The position numbers and the translations under genes were made by a program. From Candidatus Enterovibrio altilux (GTDB lineage Bacteria; Pseudomonadota; Gammaproteobacteria; Enterobacterales; Vibrionaceae): a stretch of DNA of 64,000 bases. How positions within the stretch are numbered: the first letter of the stretch is position 1; the number at the start of each line of letters is the position of its first letter. The notes beneath the pieces were generated by a model. It did not search any database, had not been told where the DNA came from, and saw only the letters and a list, made by a program, of their open reading frames with translations. The DNA lies in the NCBI RefSeq assembly GCF_002381345.1, contig NZ_CP020663.1:62001-126000 (forward strand), in the 5' to 3' direction. This document shows, piece after piece, positions 1-10,191 of this stretch.

Positions 1-125
1 GATTCGGTTTGAGCTTAGAGACAGTATTGAGTAGTATTGTACAAAATAAAAGGGGATTAACATCGATGCGTTATTAACGCATCTGACACAGTCAAAGAAC
101 AACACTATGACAGGACTGCTAATTT

Positions 126-488
126 ATGCATACTGAACTGTTTAAAGAATTCATGTTTGAAGCTGCTCACCATTTACCACATGTGTCAAAAGGACATAAG
201 TGTGGTCGATTACATGGGCATTCTTACCACGTGCGTATTTATGTGACAGGTGAGGTTAACCCCTACACAGGCTGGATCATTGACTTCGCCGAAATTAAAA
301 TAGCATTCAAACCTCTCTATGACCGCCTTGATCACTATTATCTGAATGATATTAAAGGTCTAGAAAATCCAACAAGCGAAGTACTAGCAAAATGGATTTG
401 GGAACAATTGCTACCAGAACTGCCTTGCTTAAGTAAGATCATGATCAAAGAAACATGCACTGCGGGTTGCATCTATACGGGGGATTAA
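126..488 (+). CDS. queD: 6-carboxy-5,6,7,8-tetrahydropterin synthase QueD
   Basis: QueD converts 7,8-dihydroneopterin triphosphate to 6-carboxytetrahydropterin, the second step of queuosine (7-deazaguanine tRNA modification) synthesis, in the cytosol. The 120-residue length is normal for the family. The zinc ligands are visible as His15 in the AAHH motif and His30 and His32 in LHGHS; the catalytic Cys26 lies in [10 protein letters not shown]. The C-terminal ETCTAGC segment is also typical. The next pathway enzyme, queE, lies just downstream on the opposite strand, so the two genes are convergent. I saw no preQ1 riboswitch upstream. Identification is by family motifs and is secure. Confidence 0.95.
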   Translation: MHTELFKEFMFEAAHHLPHVSKGHKCGRLHGHSYHVRIYVTGEVNPYTGWIIDFAEIKIAFKPLYDRLDHYYLNDIKGLENPTSEVLAKWIWEQLLPELPCLSKIMIKETCTAGCIYTGD

Positions 489-597
489 TTCACCTAACAC
501 ATATACCCAGCCACACGCACGAAAAAATGAGAGCAATGAGGCTTTTCTTAAGTGTTCCTAGCCCAATAAAATTTAGCGTGTAACGCTATATTATCGC

Positions 598-1263
598 TTA
601 GGTAATGTCAAGATATTTATGAACTTGAATCGACAAACGCCAATTACGTTTAATACATGTTTCAATACAAAGCGCTGTAGTGCGAGATTTCTGACTAATA
701 GGTTGTAATGCTATTTCAGCATCTGGTCGCAGATTAACACCCTTAAGTAACCTGTCAAGTTTTTCTATATCAGTTACAGTGCCGACTGTATATTTTATCT
801 CATTTGCGCGTATTAATACAGTGTTAAGGACAGGTAATTTGCCTCGCATATTTATTTTCGGTGATACTGTAACCCATGTGTTGTCAGTTACGCTCACATG
901 ATAGGTACCACTAGTTTCAATTTGGCAGCGATATCCAGCAGCTTCAAGCATGTAGATTAGCGGTTGCAGATCAAATATACAAGGCTCTCCGCCAGTGATC
1001 ACTACGTGCTTAGCAGTATAGTTTGCTTGCAGATGTTCTAAAATTTTTTGCGTATCAACTTTTGTCCACAGTTGACTATAATCAGTTTTGGCGACTACGG
1101 TACTAAAATCTCTTTCGTCCGAAGGTAAAGTGTTCCATGTTTGTTTTGTGTCGCACCATGGGCAACCGACAGGGCAGCCTTGTAAGCGTACAAATATAGC
1201 AGGAATGCCAGTAAAGGTTCCTTCTCCTTGAATGGTTTCAAATATATCGTTGACATTGTACAT
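598..1263 (-). CDS. queE: 7-carboxy-7-deazaguanine synthase QueE (radical SAM)
   Basis: QueE is the radical SAM enzyme that turns 6-carboxytetrahydropterin into 7-carboxy-7-deazaguanine for queuosine. The Fe-S ligands are Cys30, Cys34 and Cys37 in CPVGCPWC, preceded by the typical IFETIQGEG start and followed by VITGGEPC. I chose the ATG that gives MYNVNDIFETIQGEG and a 221-residue protein, close to the E. coli length; a longer frame adds 11 unrelated residues. It is convergent with queD, and the two make consecutive pathway steps. The frame is intact. Confidence 0.94.
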   Translation of the reverse strand: MYNVNDIFETIQGEGTFTGIPAIFVRLQGCPVGCPWCDTKQTWNTLPSDERDFSTVVAKTDYSQLWTKVDTQKILEHLQANYTAKHVVITGGEPCIFDLQPLIYMLEAAGYRCQIETSGTYHVSVTDNTWVTVSPKINMRGKLPVLNTVLIRANEIKYTVGTVTDIEKLDRLLKGVNLRPDAEIALQPISQKSRTTALCIETCIKRNWRLSIQVHKYLDIT

Positions 1264-1396
1264 ACAGCTTAAACAGTCAAATTTGAATGTGACCAAGATT
1301 ATGTCAGTTTATAGCCCAAGTGTCTTGAGTAGTTACTTCTTGAAAAATAATGTTCAGTACAGTGACATAATAAACTGTTGATTTTAGTAGAACCCA

Positions 1397-2190
1397 GGAT
1401 TTTGTTTCTTCATTTGAGTTCAGCGAGAAAATCTCAATATGATTCACTATTAGACTATTGCTTTCATTTTAGGCATATCTAGTTCTGTCCACTTATTTAA
1501 CGCTTTTATTATGCCGTTTGTTTCGCTAATCTGAGCACTGTGATTTCTAACCTTAATGTTCTTCTTTGTAAGTTTTTAACGCAACACATGGCCATCTCTG
1601 CTAGGGAACATTTATGACAACTATATCTCATACTTTTATGCTGATTTGCACTGCATAACTGTTGGTAACTAACTGCTAAATTGGGCGGGTGACCTCATTT
1701 TTAAAAATTGTTTCTTTTTTGATTGAATGAGTTGAACTGCTCGCTTAATACGAACGGTTTCGTGATATTGTCTGGTATTGTAGGCCCCATCGGCTGATAT
1801 TTCATTGATTTTCGGCGGGTCTATTTGAATAAATTAGGTAACACTTCACCGTCAGTCATATTTGATGCACTTCACGCGCAGCAGCAATCATTTTATGCGT
1901 ATTTATATCTACCGCTAAGTGTCACTTGCGCCAGACTCGTCATTTTCCATCAGTGCCATGCTTTTTTTACTTTTCATGCTCTTTTATTATAGACTTTGAG
2001 CCCCGCAAAATCAATGGCTAAGTGCTGGATGCTTCCTTTATTCTTCATCTTGAACATAACGTTAACCATTCTGGTTCGCTTGCTAATGCGTGCATAGTGA
2101 GGGCATGACAATGATAGTTGAACAAATTTGGAAACAGAATAAGTGAATCCTTTCAGACCCCTCAATAGTATTGAGAATACGTGTTTAATT
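1397..2190 (-). mobile_element. IS5/IS903-like element, decayed copy cut by a second copy
   Basis: This begins with a degenerate form of the element's right end (consensus GGCTTTGTTTCCTAA) and runs antisense through transposase sequence. Blocks shared with the other copies include the reverse complements of segments coding for HLAIDxxGLKVY and SRISKRTK-like residues. It stops abruptly where another element starts, and its 5' part is not found beyond that element, so this is not a simple clean insertion. The transposase frame has many stops; the longest surviving piece is about 86 codons. Confidence 0.8.
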
Positions 2191-3460
2191 GGCTTTATTT
2201 TTTTAATGCAAGTACAGATAACAAATTTCAACATGATTCACTTTTAGACAATCGCTTTCGTGTTAGGCGTATCTAATCTTATCAGTTTATTTCACACTTT
2301 TATCATACCGTAAGTTTCACTAATTTGAGTTGTGGGATCGCTCAAGCTCAATGTTCCTACCAGTAGTTTTTTAACTAGCATCATTGATGCCTCGGTTAGG
2401 GAACGTTTATGATAATCAGTTTTATTTCCTAAATCAGGGCACTAATTTTTTAATCCACATTCTAAACAGTTAGGATCACTTAAATATTCAAGTTTATGAA
2501 GAATCTTCGTCATAAAACAACAAACTGAAAACAGTGTAATCAAGCTTTAATCAATCGTGGCTCACTAACATTCTGATTGATGAAAAAGCTGTTCAACTAT
2601 GGAATCAAACTAAACAGAGTCATTATGAAATACCTTGGTTTTTAGCGACTTAGTCATTACAATGGCTCTAATGATTAAATACGTATTCTTAATACCATTG
2701 AGGGGTCTGAAAGGATTCACTTATTCTGTTTCCAAATTTGTTCAACTATCATTGTCATGCTCTCACTATGCACGCATTAGCAAGCGAACCAGAATGGTTA
2801 ACGTTATGTTCAAGATGAAGAATAAAGAAAGCATCCAGCACTTAGCCATTGATTTTGCGAGGATCAAAGTCTATAATAAAAGAGCATGAAAAGTAAAAAA
2901 GCATGGCACTGATGGAAAATGACGAGTCTGGCGCAAGTGACATTTAGCGGTAGATATAAATACGCATAAAATGATTGCTGCTACGCGTGAAGTGCATCAA
3001 ATATGACTGACGGTGAAGTGTTACCTAATTTATTCAAATAGACCCGCCAAAAATCAATGTAATATTAGCCGATGGGGCCTACAACACCAAACAATATCAC
3101 GAAACCGTTCGTATTAAGCGAGCAGTTCAACTCATTCAATCAAAAGAGAAATAATTTTTTAAAAATGAGGTCGCCCGCGCAATTTAGCAGTGAGTTACCA
3201 GCAGTTATACGCTTCAAATTAGCACAAAAAAATGAGGTATAGTTGTCATAAATGTTTCCTAGCAGAGACGGCAATGGTTCGAATCAAAAAATTTCTCAGA
3301 GGGACATTGAACCTAAGGAATCACACAATTCAGATTAGCGAAACCTACGCTATGCTAGAGGTATTAAGTAAGCTCACAAGGGTAGAGATGCCGAAAACGG
3401 TTATCTAATAGTCAATTATGTTAGGATTTGTTTTCTGAACTTTAATTAAAAAAACAATGC
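2191..3460 (+). mobile_element. Compound IS5/IS903-like element with long inverted repeats
   Basis: The first ~225 bp are the 3' end of the element in inverted orientation. They are followed by a full-length plus-strand copy starting near 2418 (GTTTTATTTCCTAAATCAGG) and ending near 3460. The two outer ends are therefore the same end of the IS, in inverted orientation. The transposase is broken; an 84-codon open piece survives at 2635-2889 (ends KVYNKRA). No target duplication is visible, since the left flank lies inside the preceding IS relic. Confidence 0.8.
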
Positions 3461-3472
3461 ACCGCGCAAGGT

Positions 3473-3499
3473 AAAAAAGGCCGCTAAGCGGCCTTTTTT
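3473..3499 (-). terminator. Rho-independent terminator of yhbY
   Basis: A GC-rich perfect hairpin (GGCCGCTAAGCGGCC, 3479-3493) is flanked by six A and six T, so it can work on both strands. It overlaps the yhbY stop codon. Confidence 0.85.
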
Positions 3500-3794
3500 A
3501 CCTACGTGAAACTTCAATTTTACGTTCAGTACTTTGGCGATATAATACAAGTATTTTACCAATGTTCTGTACTTTATTTCCTTTAGTTTCACGAATGATT
3601 GCAGCTACAATCAAGTTTTTAGTATTGCGATTTTTTGAAATTACTTTTACTTTGATCAGTTCGTGATGGTCGAGAGCTATTTCAATCTCAGCAAGCACAG
3701 CTTCTGTCAGGCCATTAGCTCCCATCAAAACGACAGGTTTAAGTACGTGAGCCAGCTCTTTTAGATGCTTCTTCTGTTTTATGCTTAGATTCAT
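3498..3794 (-). CDS. yhbY: Ribosome assembly RNA-binding protein YhbY (CRM domain)
   Basis: YhbY is a single CRM-domain protein that associates with pre-50S ribosomal subunits. The 98-residue length matches E. coli YhbY (97). The GANGLTEAVLAEIEIAL segment and the following HHELIKVKV are the conserved CRM surface. I chose the ATG giving MNLSIKQKKHLKELAH; the longer frame adds 18 unsupported residues. It is divergent from rlmE, the usual arrangement in gammaproteobacteria, and both act in 50S biogenesis. A terminator hairpin overlaps its stop codon. Confidence 0.93.
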   Translation of the reverse strand: MNLSIKQKKHLKELAHVLKPVVLMGANGLTEAVLAEIEIALDHHELIKVKVISKNRNTKNLIVAAIIRETKGNKVQNIGKILVLYRQSTERKIEVSRR

Positions 3795-3923
3795 GTTGAC
3801 TCGATTTATTGTTTTATAAGGATTGAAAACGTGGCATTCTACCGTCATCTCTATGCAAATTGAATAAAATTTAACTTAATAGTTCATTATCAAATCAAGG
3901 TAATAATGTGGGTTAGGTAAAAT

Positions 3924-4553
3924 ATGAGCAAAAAAAAACATTCAGCTAGTTCTGGGCGCTGGTTGAAAGAAAATTTGAATGATAAGTATGTTCAAAAAGC
4001 TCAAAAAAAAGGTTTTCGTTCTCGTGCTATTTTTAAATTAGATGAAATCCAAGGTAAAGATAAATTATTTAAGTCTGGGTTAACCGTCATTGATTTGGGG
4101 GCAGTTCCTGGCGGCTGGTCACAATATGCTGCCGCAGAAGTGGGTAGCAGCGGTGAGGTTATTGCGTGTGATATTCTCCCTATGGACTCATTGCCAGGCG
4201 TTAGCTTCTTGCAAGGGGATTTGAGAGAAACAGCAGTTTTAAATGCTTTGTTGGATTACATTCAACCGGATATGGTAGATGTGGTTATGTCCGACATGGC
4301 ACCAAACATGAGCGGTAACTTGGCATCTGATCAACCAAACGCTATGTACTTAGCTGAACTTGCTATGAAAATGTGTCGAGAAGTATTAACACCAAATGGC
4401 GGATTTATTGTTAAAGTCTTCCAAGGGAAAGGTTTTGAGCAGTATTTGACTGAAGTGCGTCAAATGTTTAAAGCAGCTAAAATTCGTAAACCCAAGGCTT
4501 CTCGTGCACGGTCACGCGAAGTCTACATTGTGGCTACAGGTTATACTTTGTAG
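3924..4553 (+). CDS. rlmE: 23S rRNA 2'-O-ribose U2552 methyltransferase RlmE (FtsJ/RrmJ)
   Basis: RlmE methylates U2552 in the A-loop of 23S rRNA late in 50S assembly. The 209-residue length is standard. The SAM motif reads [14 protein letters not shown]. The KDKE catalytic set is present: Lys38 in AIFKLDE, Asp in [10 protein letters not shown], Lys in [11 protein letters not shown], and Glu in SREVYIVA. It is followed by ftsH in the conserved rlmE-ftsH pair, with a 41-bp gap, so the genes are probably co-transcribed. Confidence 0.97.
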   Translation: MSKKKHSASSGRWLKENLNDKYVQKAQKKGFRSRAIFKLDEIQGKDKLFKSGLTVIDLGAVPGGWSQYAAAEVGSSGEVIACDILPMDSLPGVSFLQGDLRETAVLNALLDYIQPDMVDVVMSDMAPNMSGNLASDQPNAMYLAELAMKMCREVLTPNGGFIVKVFQGKGFEQYLTEVRQMFKAAKIRKPKASRARSREVYIVATGYTL

Positions 4554-4594
4554 TACTCTACCACTACCATTATAGTTTTTGCGGAGCTAACACC

Positions 4595-6538
4595 TTGAGT
4601 GACATGGCAAAAAACTTGATTTTATGGCTGGTCATCGCTGTTGTGCTGATGTCAGTATTCCAAAGTTTTGGAACAGGAGATAATGCTAGCCGTCAAGTCG
4701 ACTACACAACATTTATCCAGGATATCGGACAGGATAAACTACAGGATGTGCAATTCAATAAGCGTGAGCTGAAAGTGCAGCGTCGTGATGGTACAAGTTA
4801 TGTTTCTTACATGCCTGTACAGCAAGATCCTAAGCTGTTGGATGACTTAATTAATCATAACGTAAGAGTGCATGGTGCGCTTCCTGAAGAAGAGAGCATG
4901 CTTGCAGCTATATTTATTTCTTGGTTCCCAATGTTGCTCCTTATTGGTGTGTGGATATTCTTCATGCGTCAAATGCAGGGTGGTGGTGGAAAAGGTGCAA
5001 TGTCTTTCGGTAAATCGAAAGCACGCATGATAAGCGAAGAGCAAATTAAAACAACATTTGCTGACATCGCTGGTTGCGACGAAGCAAAAGAGGAAGTAAA
5101 AGAACTGGTAGATTACTTGCGTGATCCTAGCCGTTTTCAGAAACTCGGTGGTAAAATCCCAACAGGTATTTTAATGGTTGGTCCTCCAGGTACTGGTAAA
5201 ACATTATTAGCCAAAGCGATTGCTGGCGAAGCTAAAGTGCCGTTCTTTACTATTTCAGGTTCTGATTTTGTCGAAATGTTTGTTGGTGTAGGTGCTTCTC
5301 GCGTCCGCGATATGTTTGAACAAGCAAAGAAAACATCCCCTTGCATTATTTTCATTGATGAAATTGACGCCGTAGGACGTCAACGTGGTGCAGGTTTAGG
5401 TGGTGGTCATGACGAACGTGAACAAACGCTAAACCAGATGCTGGTCGAGATGGATGGTTTCGAAGGTAACGAAGGGATTATCGTTATTGCTGCAACAAAC
5501 CGCCCAGATGTGCTAGACCCAGCATTACTACGGCCTGGTCGTTTTGACCGCCAAGTTGTTGTTGGCCTGCCAGATGTCCGTGGTCGTGAACAGATTCTCA
5601 AAGTACACATGCGTAAAGTACCACTAAGTGATGATATTGAAGCATCACTCATTGCTCGTGGTACACCAGGTTTTTCCGGTGCTGACTTAGCAAATTTGGT
5701 AAACGAAGCTGCGCTATTTGCTGCTCGTGGTAATAAACGAGTTGTGTCTATGGCTGAATTTGAACTAGCTAAAGATAAAATCATGATGGGTGCAGAACGT
5801 AAATCAATGGTGCTTACAGAAGAGACCAAAGAATCGACTGCTTATCATGAAGCCGGTCATGCTGTAGTGGGTCGACTCGTGCCAGAGCACGATCCTGTCT
5901 ATAAAGTGTCGATTATTCCACGTGGGCGTTCATTAGGTGTTACCATGTATCTGCCTGAACAAGATCGCATTCGTATGTCACGGTTGCACTTAGAGTCGAT
6001 GATATCAAGCTTGTATGGTGGCCGCTTAGCTGAAGAGATCATTTATGGTTTCGATAACGTTTCTACGGGTGCATCAAATGATATCGAACGTGCTACGGAT
6101 ATCGCTCGTAAAATGGTGACGCAATGGGGATTTTCTGAAAAGTTGGGTCCACTGCTTTATGCAGATGACGAAGGGGAGGTATTCCTTGGTCGTTCTGTTG
6201 CGAAATCTAAGCATGTTTCAGATGAAACGGCACGCATTATTGATAGTGAAATTCGTGAGCTAATTGACCGGAACTATGTACGTGCACGTAAACTCATCGA
6301 AGAAAATATGGATATTATGCATGCAATGAAAGATGCACTAATAAAATATGAAACTATAGATGCTGAACAAATCAATGATTTGATGGAGCGACGTTTAGTA
6401 CGAGAGCCTGCAGGTTGGGGTGCAGATTCAGATAATGTTAGTAAAACACCGAAAAAACCTGACGCAGAAACGGAGGTTAATGCTACAACTGATTCAGATT
6501 CCAAGCCTCTTGACCAAGATAATCAATCAGAAGCGTAA
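4595..6538 (+). CDS. ftsH: ATP-dependent zinc metalloprotease FtsH
   Basis: FtsH is the membrane-anchored AAA+ protease that degrades misplaced membrane proteins and short-lived regulators. Two N-terminal membrane segments (about residues 5-22 and 100-123) flank a periplasmic domain. Walker A is GPPGTGKT and Walker B is IIFIDEID; the zinc site is HEAGH near residue 418. The TTG start is preferred because GGAG lies 8 bp upstream of it, whereas the next ATG, three codons on, is 17 bp from that site. Length 647 is normal. The tail is polar and poorly conserved, as usual. A likely modulator, YccA, is encoded at 48.5 kb. Confidence 0.97.
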   Translation: MSDMAKNLILWLVIAVVLMSVFQSFGTGDNASRQVDYTTFIQDIGQDKLQDVQFNKRELKVQRRDGTSYVSYMPVQQDPKLLDDLINHNVRVHGALPEEESMLAAIFISWFPMLLLIGVWIFFMRQMQGGGGKGAMSFGKSKARMISEEQIKTTFADIAGCDEAKEEVKELVDYLRDPSRFQKLGGKIPTGILMVGPPGTGKTLLAKAIAGEAKVPFFTISGSDFVEMFVGVGASRVRDMFEQAKKTSPCIIFIDEIDAVGRQRGAGLGGGHDEREQTLNQMLVEMDGFEGNEGIIVIAATNRPDVLDPALLRPGRFDRQVVVGLPDVRGREQILKVHMRKVPLSDDIEASLIARGTPGFSGADLANLVNEAALFAARGNKRVVSMAEFELAKDKIMMGAERKSMVLTEETKESTAYHEAGHAVVGRLVPEHDPVYKVSIIPRGRSLGVTMYLPEQDRIRMSRLHLESMISSLYGGRLAEEIIYGFDNVSTGASNDIERATDIARKMVTQWGFSEKLGPLLYADDEGEVFLGRSVAKSKHVSDETARIIDSEIRELIDRNYVRARKLIEENMDIMHAMKDALIKYETIDAEQINDLMERRLVREPAGWGADSDNVSKTPKKPDAETEVNATTDSDSKPLDQDNQSEA

Positions 6539-6618
6539 CTATTTTTATCGATACTAAACTTAGCCCTTACTTAAAAAATTTTTTTATACAATTTAATTAT
6601 CTCCTTGAATAAAGTCCA

Positions 6619-7467
6619 GTGATGATATTGACCAGTAAAAAATTAACGTTAGATCTCAGCTCTCCAAAAGTAATGGGAATTTTGAATATCACGCCTGATT
6701 CTTTTTTTGATGGTGGTAAATTTGAACGTCTCGATCGTGCTTTATTGCATGCAGAAAAAATGATCCTTTCAGGTGCTTCTATTCTTGATATTGGTGGACA
6801 ATCGACGCGCCCTGCTGCAAAAAATATTTCATTGGATGAAGAACTAGCGCGTGTTCTTCCTTCCATTGAAGCCATTCGTGCGCGATTCGACTGCTGGATA
6901 TCTATAGATACCAGTAAGGCTACAGTGATGACGGAAGCAGTCAATGCGGGTGCTAATTTAATTAATGATGTTCGTGCCCTTCAAGATCTTAACGCGCTGG
7001 AAGCTGCTATGGTAGCTGATGTGCCTATCTGTATTATGCACATGCAAGGACAACCTAGTTCAATGCAACTAGATCCAAACTATAATGATCTTTTTGAAGA
7101 TATTCATGCTTTTTTTGAACAAAGAATCGAAATATGCAAAAAAATGGGAATAGAAAGAAGTAAATTACTACTAGATCCTGGTTTTGGATTTGGGAAAACA
7201 CTCATGCATAATTATCAGTTACTTGCAAAATTGGAAAATTTTCATTGTTATGGATTACCCGTGCTTGTTGGTATGTCACGTAAATCTATGATTTTTAATT
7301 TATTAGATAAAGAACCTACAGATATTTTAGGTGGAAGTTTAACTTGCGCTACTATTGCTGCCTTAAAAGGTGCCCAGATAATAAGGACTCACGATGTGAA
7401 AGAAACTGTCAACGTAGTACGTGTGGTGAATAGCATATGCGAAGCAGCAAATTCACTTGGAAAATAA
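6619..7467 (+). CDS. folP: Dihydropteroate synthase FolP
   Basis: FolP condenses p-aminobenzoate with dihydropterin pyrophosphate in folate synthesis. It is a TIM barrel of 282 residues with the signatures [29 protein letters not shown] and [11 protein letters not shown], all intact. The start may be the GTG used here or the ATG one codon later; the upstream ribosome site is weak. The stop lies 1 bp before the glmM start, giving the conserved ftsH-folP-glmM order and probable translational coupling. Confidence 0.96.
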   Translation: MMILTSKKLTLDLSSPKVMGILNITPDSFFDGGKFERLDRALLHAEKMILSGASILDIGGQSTRPAAKNISLDEELARVLPSIEAIRARFDCWISIDTSKATVMTEAVNAGANLINDVRALQDLNALEAAMVADVPICIMHMQGQPSSMQLDPNYNDLFEDIHAFFEQRIEICKKMGIERSKLLLDPGFGFGKTLMHNYQLLAKLENFHCYGLPVLVGMSRKSMIFNLLDKEPTDILGGSLTCATIAALKGAQIIRTHDVKETVNVVRVVNSICEAANSLGK

Positions 7468-7468
7468 A

Positions 7469-8806
7469 ATGACAGAACGTAAGTTCTTTGGTACAGACGG
7501 TGTCAGGGGTAAAGTCGGGCAATTCCCTATCACACCAGATTTTATTCTTAAACTTGGTTGGGCTGCTGGTCGTGTACTTAGTCAACAAGGAACAAAAAAA
7601 GTTCTGATTGGCAAAGATACGCGTATTTCTGGCTATATGTTAGAATCTGCATTAGAAGCGGGATTATCTGCAGCGGGTCTTCAAGCCGCGTTTACGGGAC
7701 CAATGCCAACACCTGCGATTGCCTATTTAACGCAAACATTTCGTGCCGAAGCTGGCATTGTCATTTCTGCATCACATAATCCTTATTATGATAATGGCAT
7801 TAAATTCTTTTCTTCAGAAGGAACCAAATTACCCGATCACATAGAATTGGCTATTGAAGCTGAACTTGAAAAACCACTAACGTGTGTTGATTCAGCTCAT
7901 TTAGGCAAGGCCAAACGCATTGTAGATGCTGCAGGACGCTATATAGAATTCTGTAAAGGCACCTTCCCTTCAAAAATGAGCCTTAAATATTTAAAAATCG
8001 TTATTGACTGTGCACACGGTGCTACTTATCATATTGCACCTTTGGTTTTTTCAGAACTAGGTGCGGATATTATTGCCATGGGTGTTAAGCCTAACGGTAT
8101 AAATATTAATGACGCAGTTGGAGCAACAGACGTCAGATCACTTCAAAAACGTGTGATTGATGAAGAAGCAAGACTTGGTATTGCATTTGATGGTGATGGT
8201 GACCGGATTATCATGGTTGATCATGTAGGTAACAAAGTAGATGGTGACCAAATTGCTTACATTATCGCTCGTGAATCACTTCGTCGAGGTGAATTAAAAG
8301 GTGGCGTTGTTGGTACTTTGATGACCAACATGGGAATGGAAGTAGCATTGAAAAAACTGAGTATTCCATTCACTAGAGCAAAAGTAGGTGACCGTTATGT
8401 AATGGAAAAATTAGTCCAACATAATTGGAAAATTGGTGCTGAAAACTCAGGTCATATTATCTTGCTGGATAAGGTAACAACAGGTGATGCTATTGTTGCT
8501 GCACTGCAAGTATTGGCGAGCATGGTTGGTACAGGGTTGAGTTTGCAGGAGCTCTGTAACGGAATGAATATGTTTCCTCAAGTCCTTGAAAATGTAAAAT
8601 TTAGTGGTGAAAATAATCCCTTAAAATCAGATGCAGTGATATCAGCTATCGCTGCTGTTGAAGCCAAATTAAGTAACACTGGTCGTGTTCTTTTGCGTAA
8701 GTCAGGCACAGAACCACTAATTCGCGTTATGGTTGAAGGCGAAGATGCTGATGAAGTTAAAATGTATGCACTTGAAATCGCAAATGCAGTAAAAGCAAAT
8801 TGCTGA
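7469..8806 (+). CDS. glmM: Phosphoglucosamine mutase GlmM
   Basis: GlmM interconverts glucosamine-6-phosphate and glucosamine-1-phosphate, on the route to UDP-GlcNAc for peptidoglycan and lipopolysaccharide. The ATG giving [14 protein letters not shown] is the family start; four extra upstream codons would overlap folP. The phosphoserine loop is [13 protein letters not shown], the metal loop is DGDGDRI, and the phosphate-binding tail is [11 protein letters not shown]. The length of 445 residues is normal. It ends in TGA, which shows that TGA is used as a stop in this genome. Confidence 0.97.
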   Translation: MTERKFFGTDGVRGKVGQFPITPDFILKLGWAAGRVLSQQGTKKVLIGKDTRISGYMLESALEAGLSAAGLQAAFTGPMPTPAIAYLTQTFRAEAGIVISASHNPYYDNGIKFFSSEGTKLPDHIELAIEAELEKPLTCVDSAHLGKAKRIVDAAGRYIEFCKGTFPSKMSLKYLKIVIDCAHGATYHIAPLVFSELGADIIAMGVKPNGININDAVGATDVRSLQKRVIDEEARLGIAFDGDGDRIIMVDHVGNKVDGDQIAYIIARESLRRGELKGGVVGTLMTNMGMEVALKKLSIPFTRAKVGDRYVMEKLVQHNWKIGAENSGHIILLDKVTTGDAIVAALQVLASMVGTGLSLQELCNGMNMFPQVLENVKFSGENNPLKSDAVISAIAAVEAKLSNTGRVLLRKSGTEPLIRVMVEGEDADEVKMYALEIANAVKANC

Positions 8807-8866
8807 TTTAATTCAAACGTGAGAGAATAGTTTATGCGTTTGGTCATAAGATGTGCAAACGGGATG

Positions 8867-8894
8867 AAAAAAGCTAATTTTAGTATGCTTTTTT
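8867..8894 (+). terminator. Probable terminator after glmM
   Basis: AAAAAAGC and GCTTTTTT form an 8-bp stem around a 12-nt AT-rich loop, followed by more T-rich sequence. It sits between glmM and secG, and the stem is AU-rich. Confidence 0.5.
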
Positions 8895-9002
8895 GTTTAA
8901 CTGGCTGGCATTCGTTAGTATTCTTAGGGTACTAATCATGAACACTATACTAGTATATTTATATGACTAGTTAGCTCAATAATTAGTAATATAGGTGAAC
9001 CC

Positions 9003-9314
9003 ATGTACGAAATTTTACTTGTGATTTATCTGTTAGCAGCACTTGGTGTAATTGGTATGGTTCTTATTCAACAAGGCAAAGGCGCAGATATAGGAGCTTC
9101 GTTTGGGGCTGGAGCTGCAAATACAGTATTTGGTTCTGGAGGTTCTGGAAATTTTTTGACTCGTATGACTGCAACTTTTGCAGTGATTTTTTTTGTTCTG
9201 AGCTTAATACTCGGTAATATGAGTACTAAGAATGCTCAAGTCAGCAGTGAATACAAAAACTTAAATGTACTTCAAAGTGAACTAGTAACTCCAGTGAGTG
9301 ACATTCCTCAGTAA
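9003..9314 (+). CDS. secG: Protein translocase subunit SecG
   Basis: SecG is the small accessory subunit of the SecYEG channel. Its 103 residues contain two membrane helices (about residues 2-20 and 52-70) around the conserved GKGADIGASFGAGAANTVFG-type loop (about residues 26-45). The tail is short and hydrophilic. It is followed directly by tRNA-Leu and the rimP-nusA operon, the usual gammaproteobacterial order. Confidence 0.95.
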   Translation: MYEILLVIYLLAALGVIGMVLIQQGKGADIGASFGAGAANTVFGSGGSGNFLTRMTATFAVIFFVLSLILGNMSTKNAQVSSEYKNLNVLQSELVTPVSDIPQ

Positions 9315-9334
9315 TATAATCTTCAAAAAAATTT

Positions 9335-9421
9335 ACCGAGGTGGTGAAATTGGTAGACACGCTATCTTGAGGGGGTAGTGCCTATATAGGTATGCGGGTT
9401 CAAGTCCCGCTCTCGGTACCA
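9335..9421 (+). tRNA. tRNA-Leu (anticodon GAG)
   Basis: An 87-nt class II cloverleaf with CCA encoded. Acceptor ACCGAGG pairs with TCTCGGT. The anticodon stem is CTATC/GGTAG with loop TTGAGGG, so the anticodon is GAG (reads CUC/CUU). The variable arm is long, and the T-arm reads GCGGG-TTCAAGT-CCCGC. The position after secG is conserved. The 1:72 pair is A-T where E. coli has G at position 1. Confidence 0.95.
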
Positions 9422-9487
9422 ATATAAAATTCGTAGTTAAAGTCCACGGTACTTGAAAAAAAATGTAAGACAAAGATATAATATTAA

Positions 9488-9560
9488 ATGCTCGGATACT
9501 AGGTAGAACAGCTTAATCATTGTAAGCTCAGACACCACAACTACTTTATTGGTGACTTTG
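9488..9560 (+). pseudogene. Possible decayed tRNA-Met
   Basis: Where many relatives carry a tRNA-Met between tRNA-Leu and rimP, this stretch has GGTAGAACA followed at the right distance by an anticodon-like arm, GCTTA-ATCATTG-TAAGC. That is a perfect 5-bp stem with a 7-nt loop, T at position 33 and CAT at 34-36. Position 37 is T rather than a purine. I cannot build acceptor or T arms, so if this is a tRNA it is dead. Low confidence. Confidence 0.22.
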
Positions 9561-9621
9561 TAGTGAGACCAAAATAGTTGCTAATCATGGAGAAGCATGA
9601 CATTAGGGTTCAGCTGTATTA

Positions 9622-9645
9622 AACCCCCGTAATTCGGGGTTTTTT
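9622..9645 (+). terminator. Terminator after the tRNA-Leu unit
   Basis: AACCCC and GGGGTT form a stem around an 8-nt loop and are followed by TTTTT. It lies upstream of rimP, so transcription from secG/tRNA must stop or be antiterminated here. Confidence 0.75.
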
Positions 9646-9679
9646 GTTATCTAAAGATGACTATTTTGGATGGATAACT

Positions 9680-9699
9680 GGGCTTTAGGCCCTTTTTTT
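9680..9699 (+). terminator. Leader terminator/attenuator of the rimP-nusA operon
   Basis: GGGC-TTTAG-GCCC is followed by seven T and ends 15 bp before the rimP start. Tandem leader terminators are known ahead of the E. coli rimP-nusA operon, whose expression NusA autoregulates, so a similar control is plausible here. Confidence 0.65.
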
Positions 9700-9714
9700 A
9701 TTTCTGGGGTTTGT

Positions 9715-10170
9715 ATGACCGGACTAGAAAAACAGCTTCTGGCATTGTTTGAAGCGCCAGTTGAAAAATTAAACTATGAGCTTGTTGGGCTCGAATTTGT
9801 TCGTGCAGGACAACATTCAACCCTACGAGTATTTATTGATCATAAGAATGGCATCACAGTAGAAGACTGTACTGAAGTGAGCCGACAAGTCAGTGCGGTG
9901 ATGGATATCAAAGATCCCATCACAATAGCTTATAATCTTGAAGTTTCTTCACCCGGGTTGGACAGACCGTTATTTAAAGCAGTTGATTATCAGCGATTTA
10001 TCGATAATAAAATCAATATTGTGCTAAAAATAGCCATTCAAAACCGCCGTAAATGGACAGGGCTGATTATTTCTGTTGACGGTGAGACCGTTACCATCAA
10101 TGTAGATGGTAACGAAGAAGCGTTTGCCCTGAGCAATATAGCCAAGGCTAACTTGGTTCCTTCATTTTAA
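9715..10170 (+). CDS. rimP: Ribosome maturation factor RimP
   Basis: RimP is needed for 30S subunit maturation. The ATG giving [19 protein letters not shown] matches the family start; a longer frame would run through the leader terminator. The 151 residues contain the conserved [26 protein letters not shown] and [12 protein letters not shown] segments. It is the first gene of rimP-nusA-infB-rbfA-truB. A GGGG ribosome site precedes the start. Confidence 0.95.
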   Translation: MTGLEKQLLALFEAPVEKLNYELVGLEFVRAGQHSTLRVFIDHKNGITVEDCTEVSRQVSAVMDIKDPITIAYNLEVSSPGLDRPLFKAVDYQRFIDNKINIVLKIAIQNRRKWTGLIISVDGETVTINVDGNEEAFALSNIAKANLVPSF

Positions 10171-10191
10171 ATTTAAATGAGGCATTAATTC

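Noticed and set aside
1-125. preQ1 riboswitch ahead of queD
   Set aside because: The expected short pseudoknot with a conserved A-rich tail was not recognisable.
2635-2889. 84-codon open frame as a separate gene
   Set aside because: It is one open piece of the broken transposase; the same text recurs in all copies.
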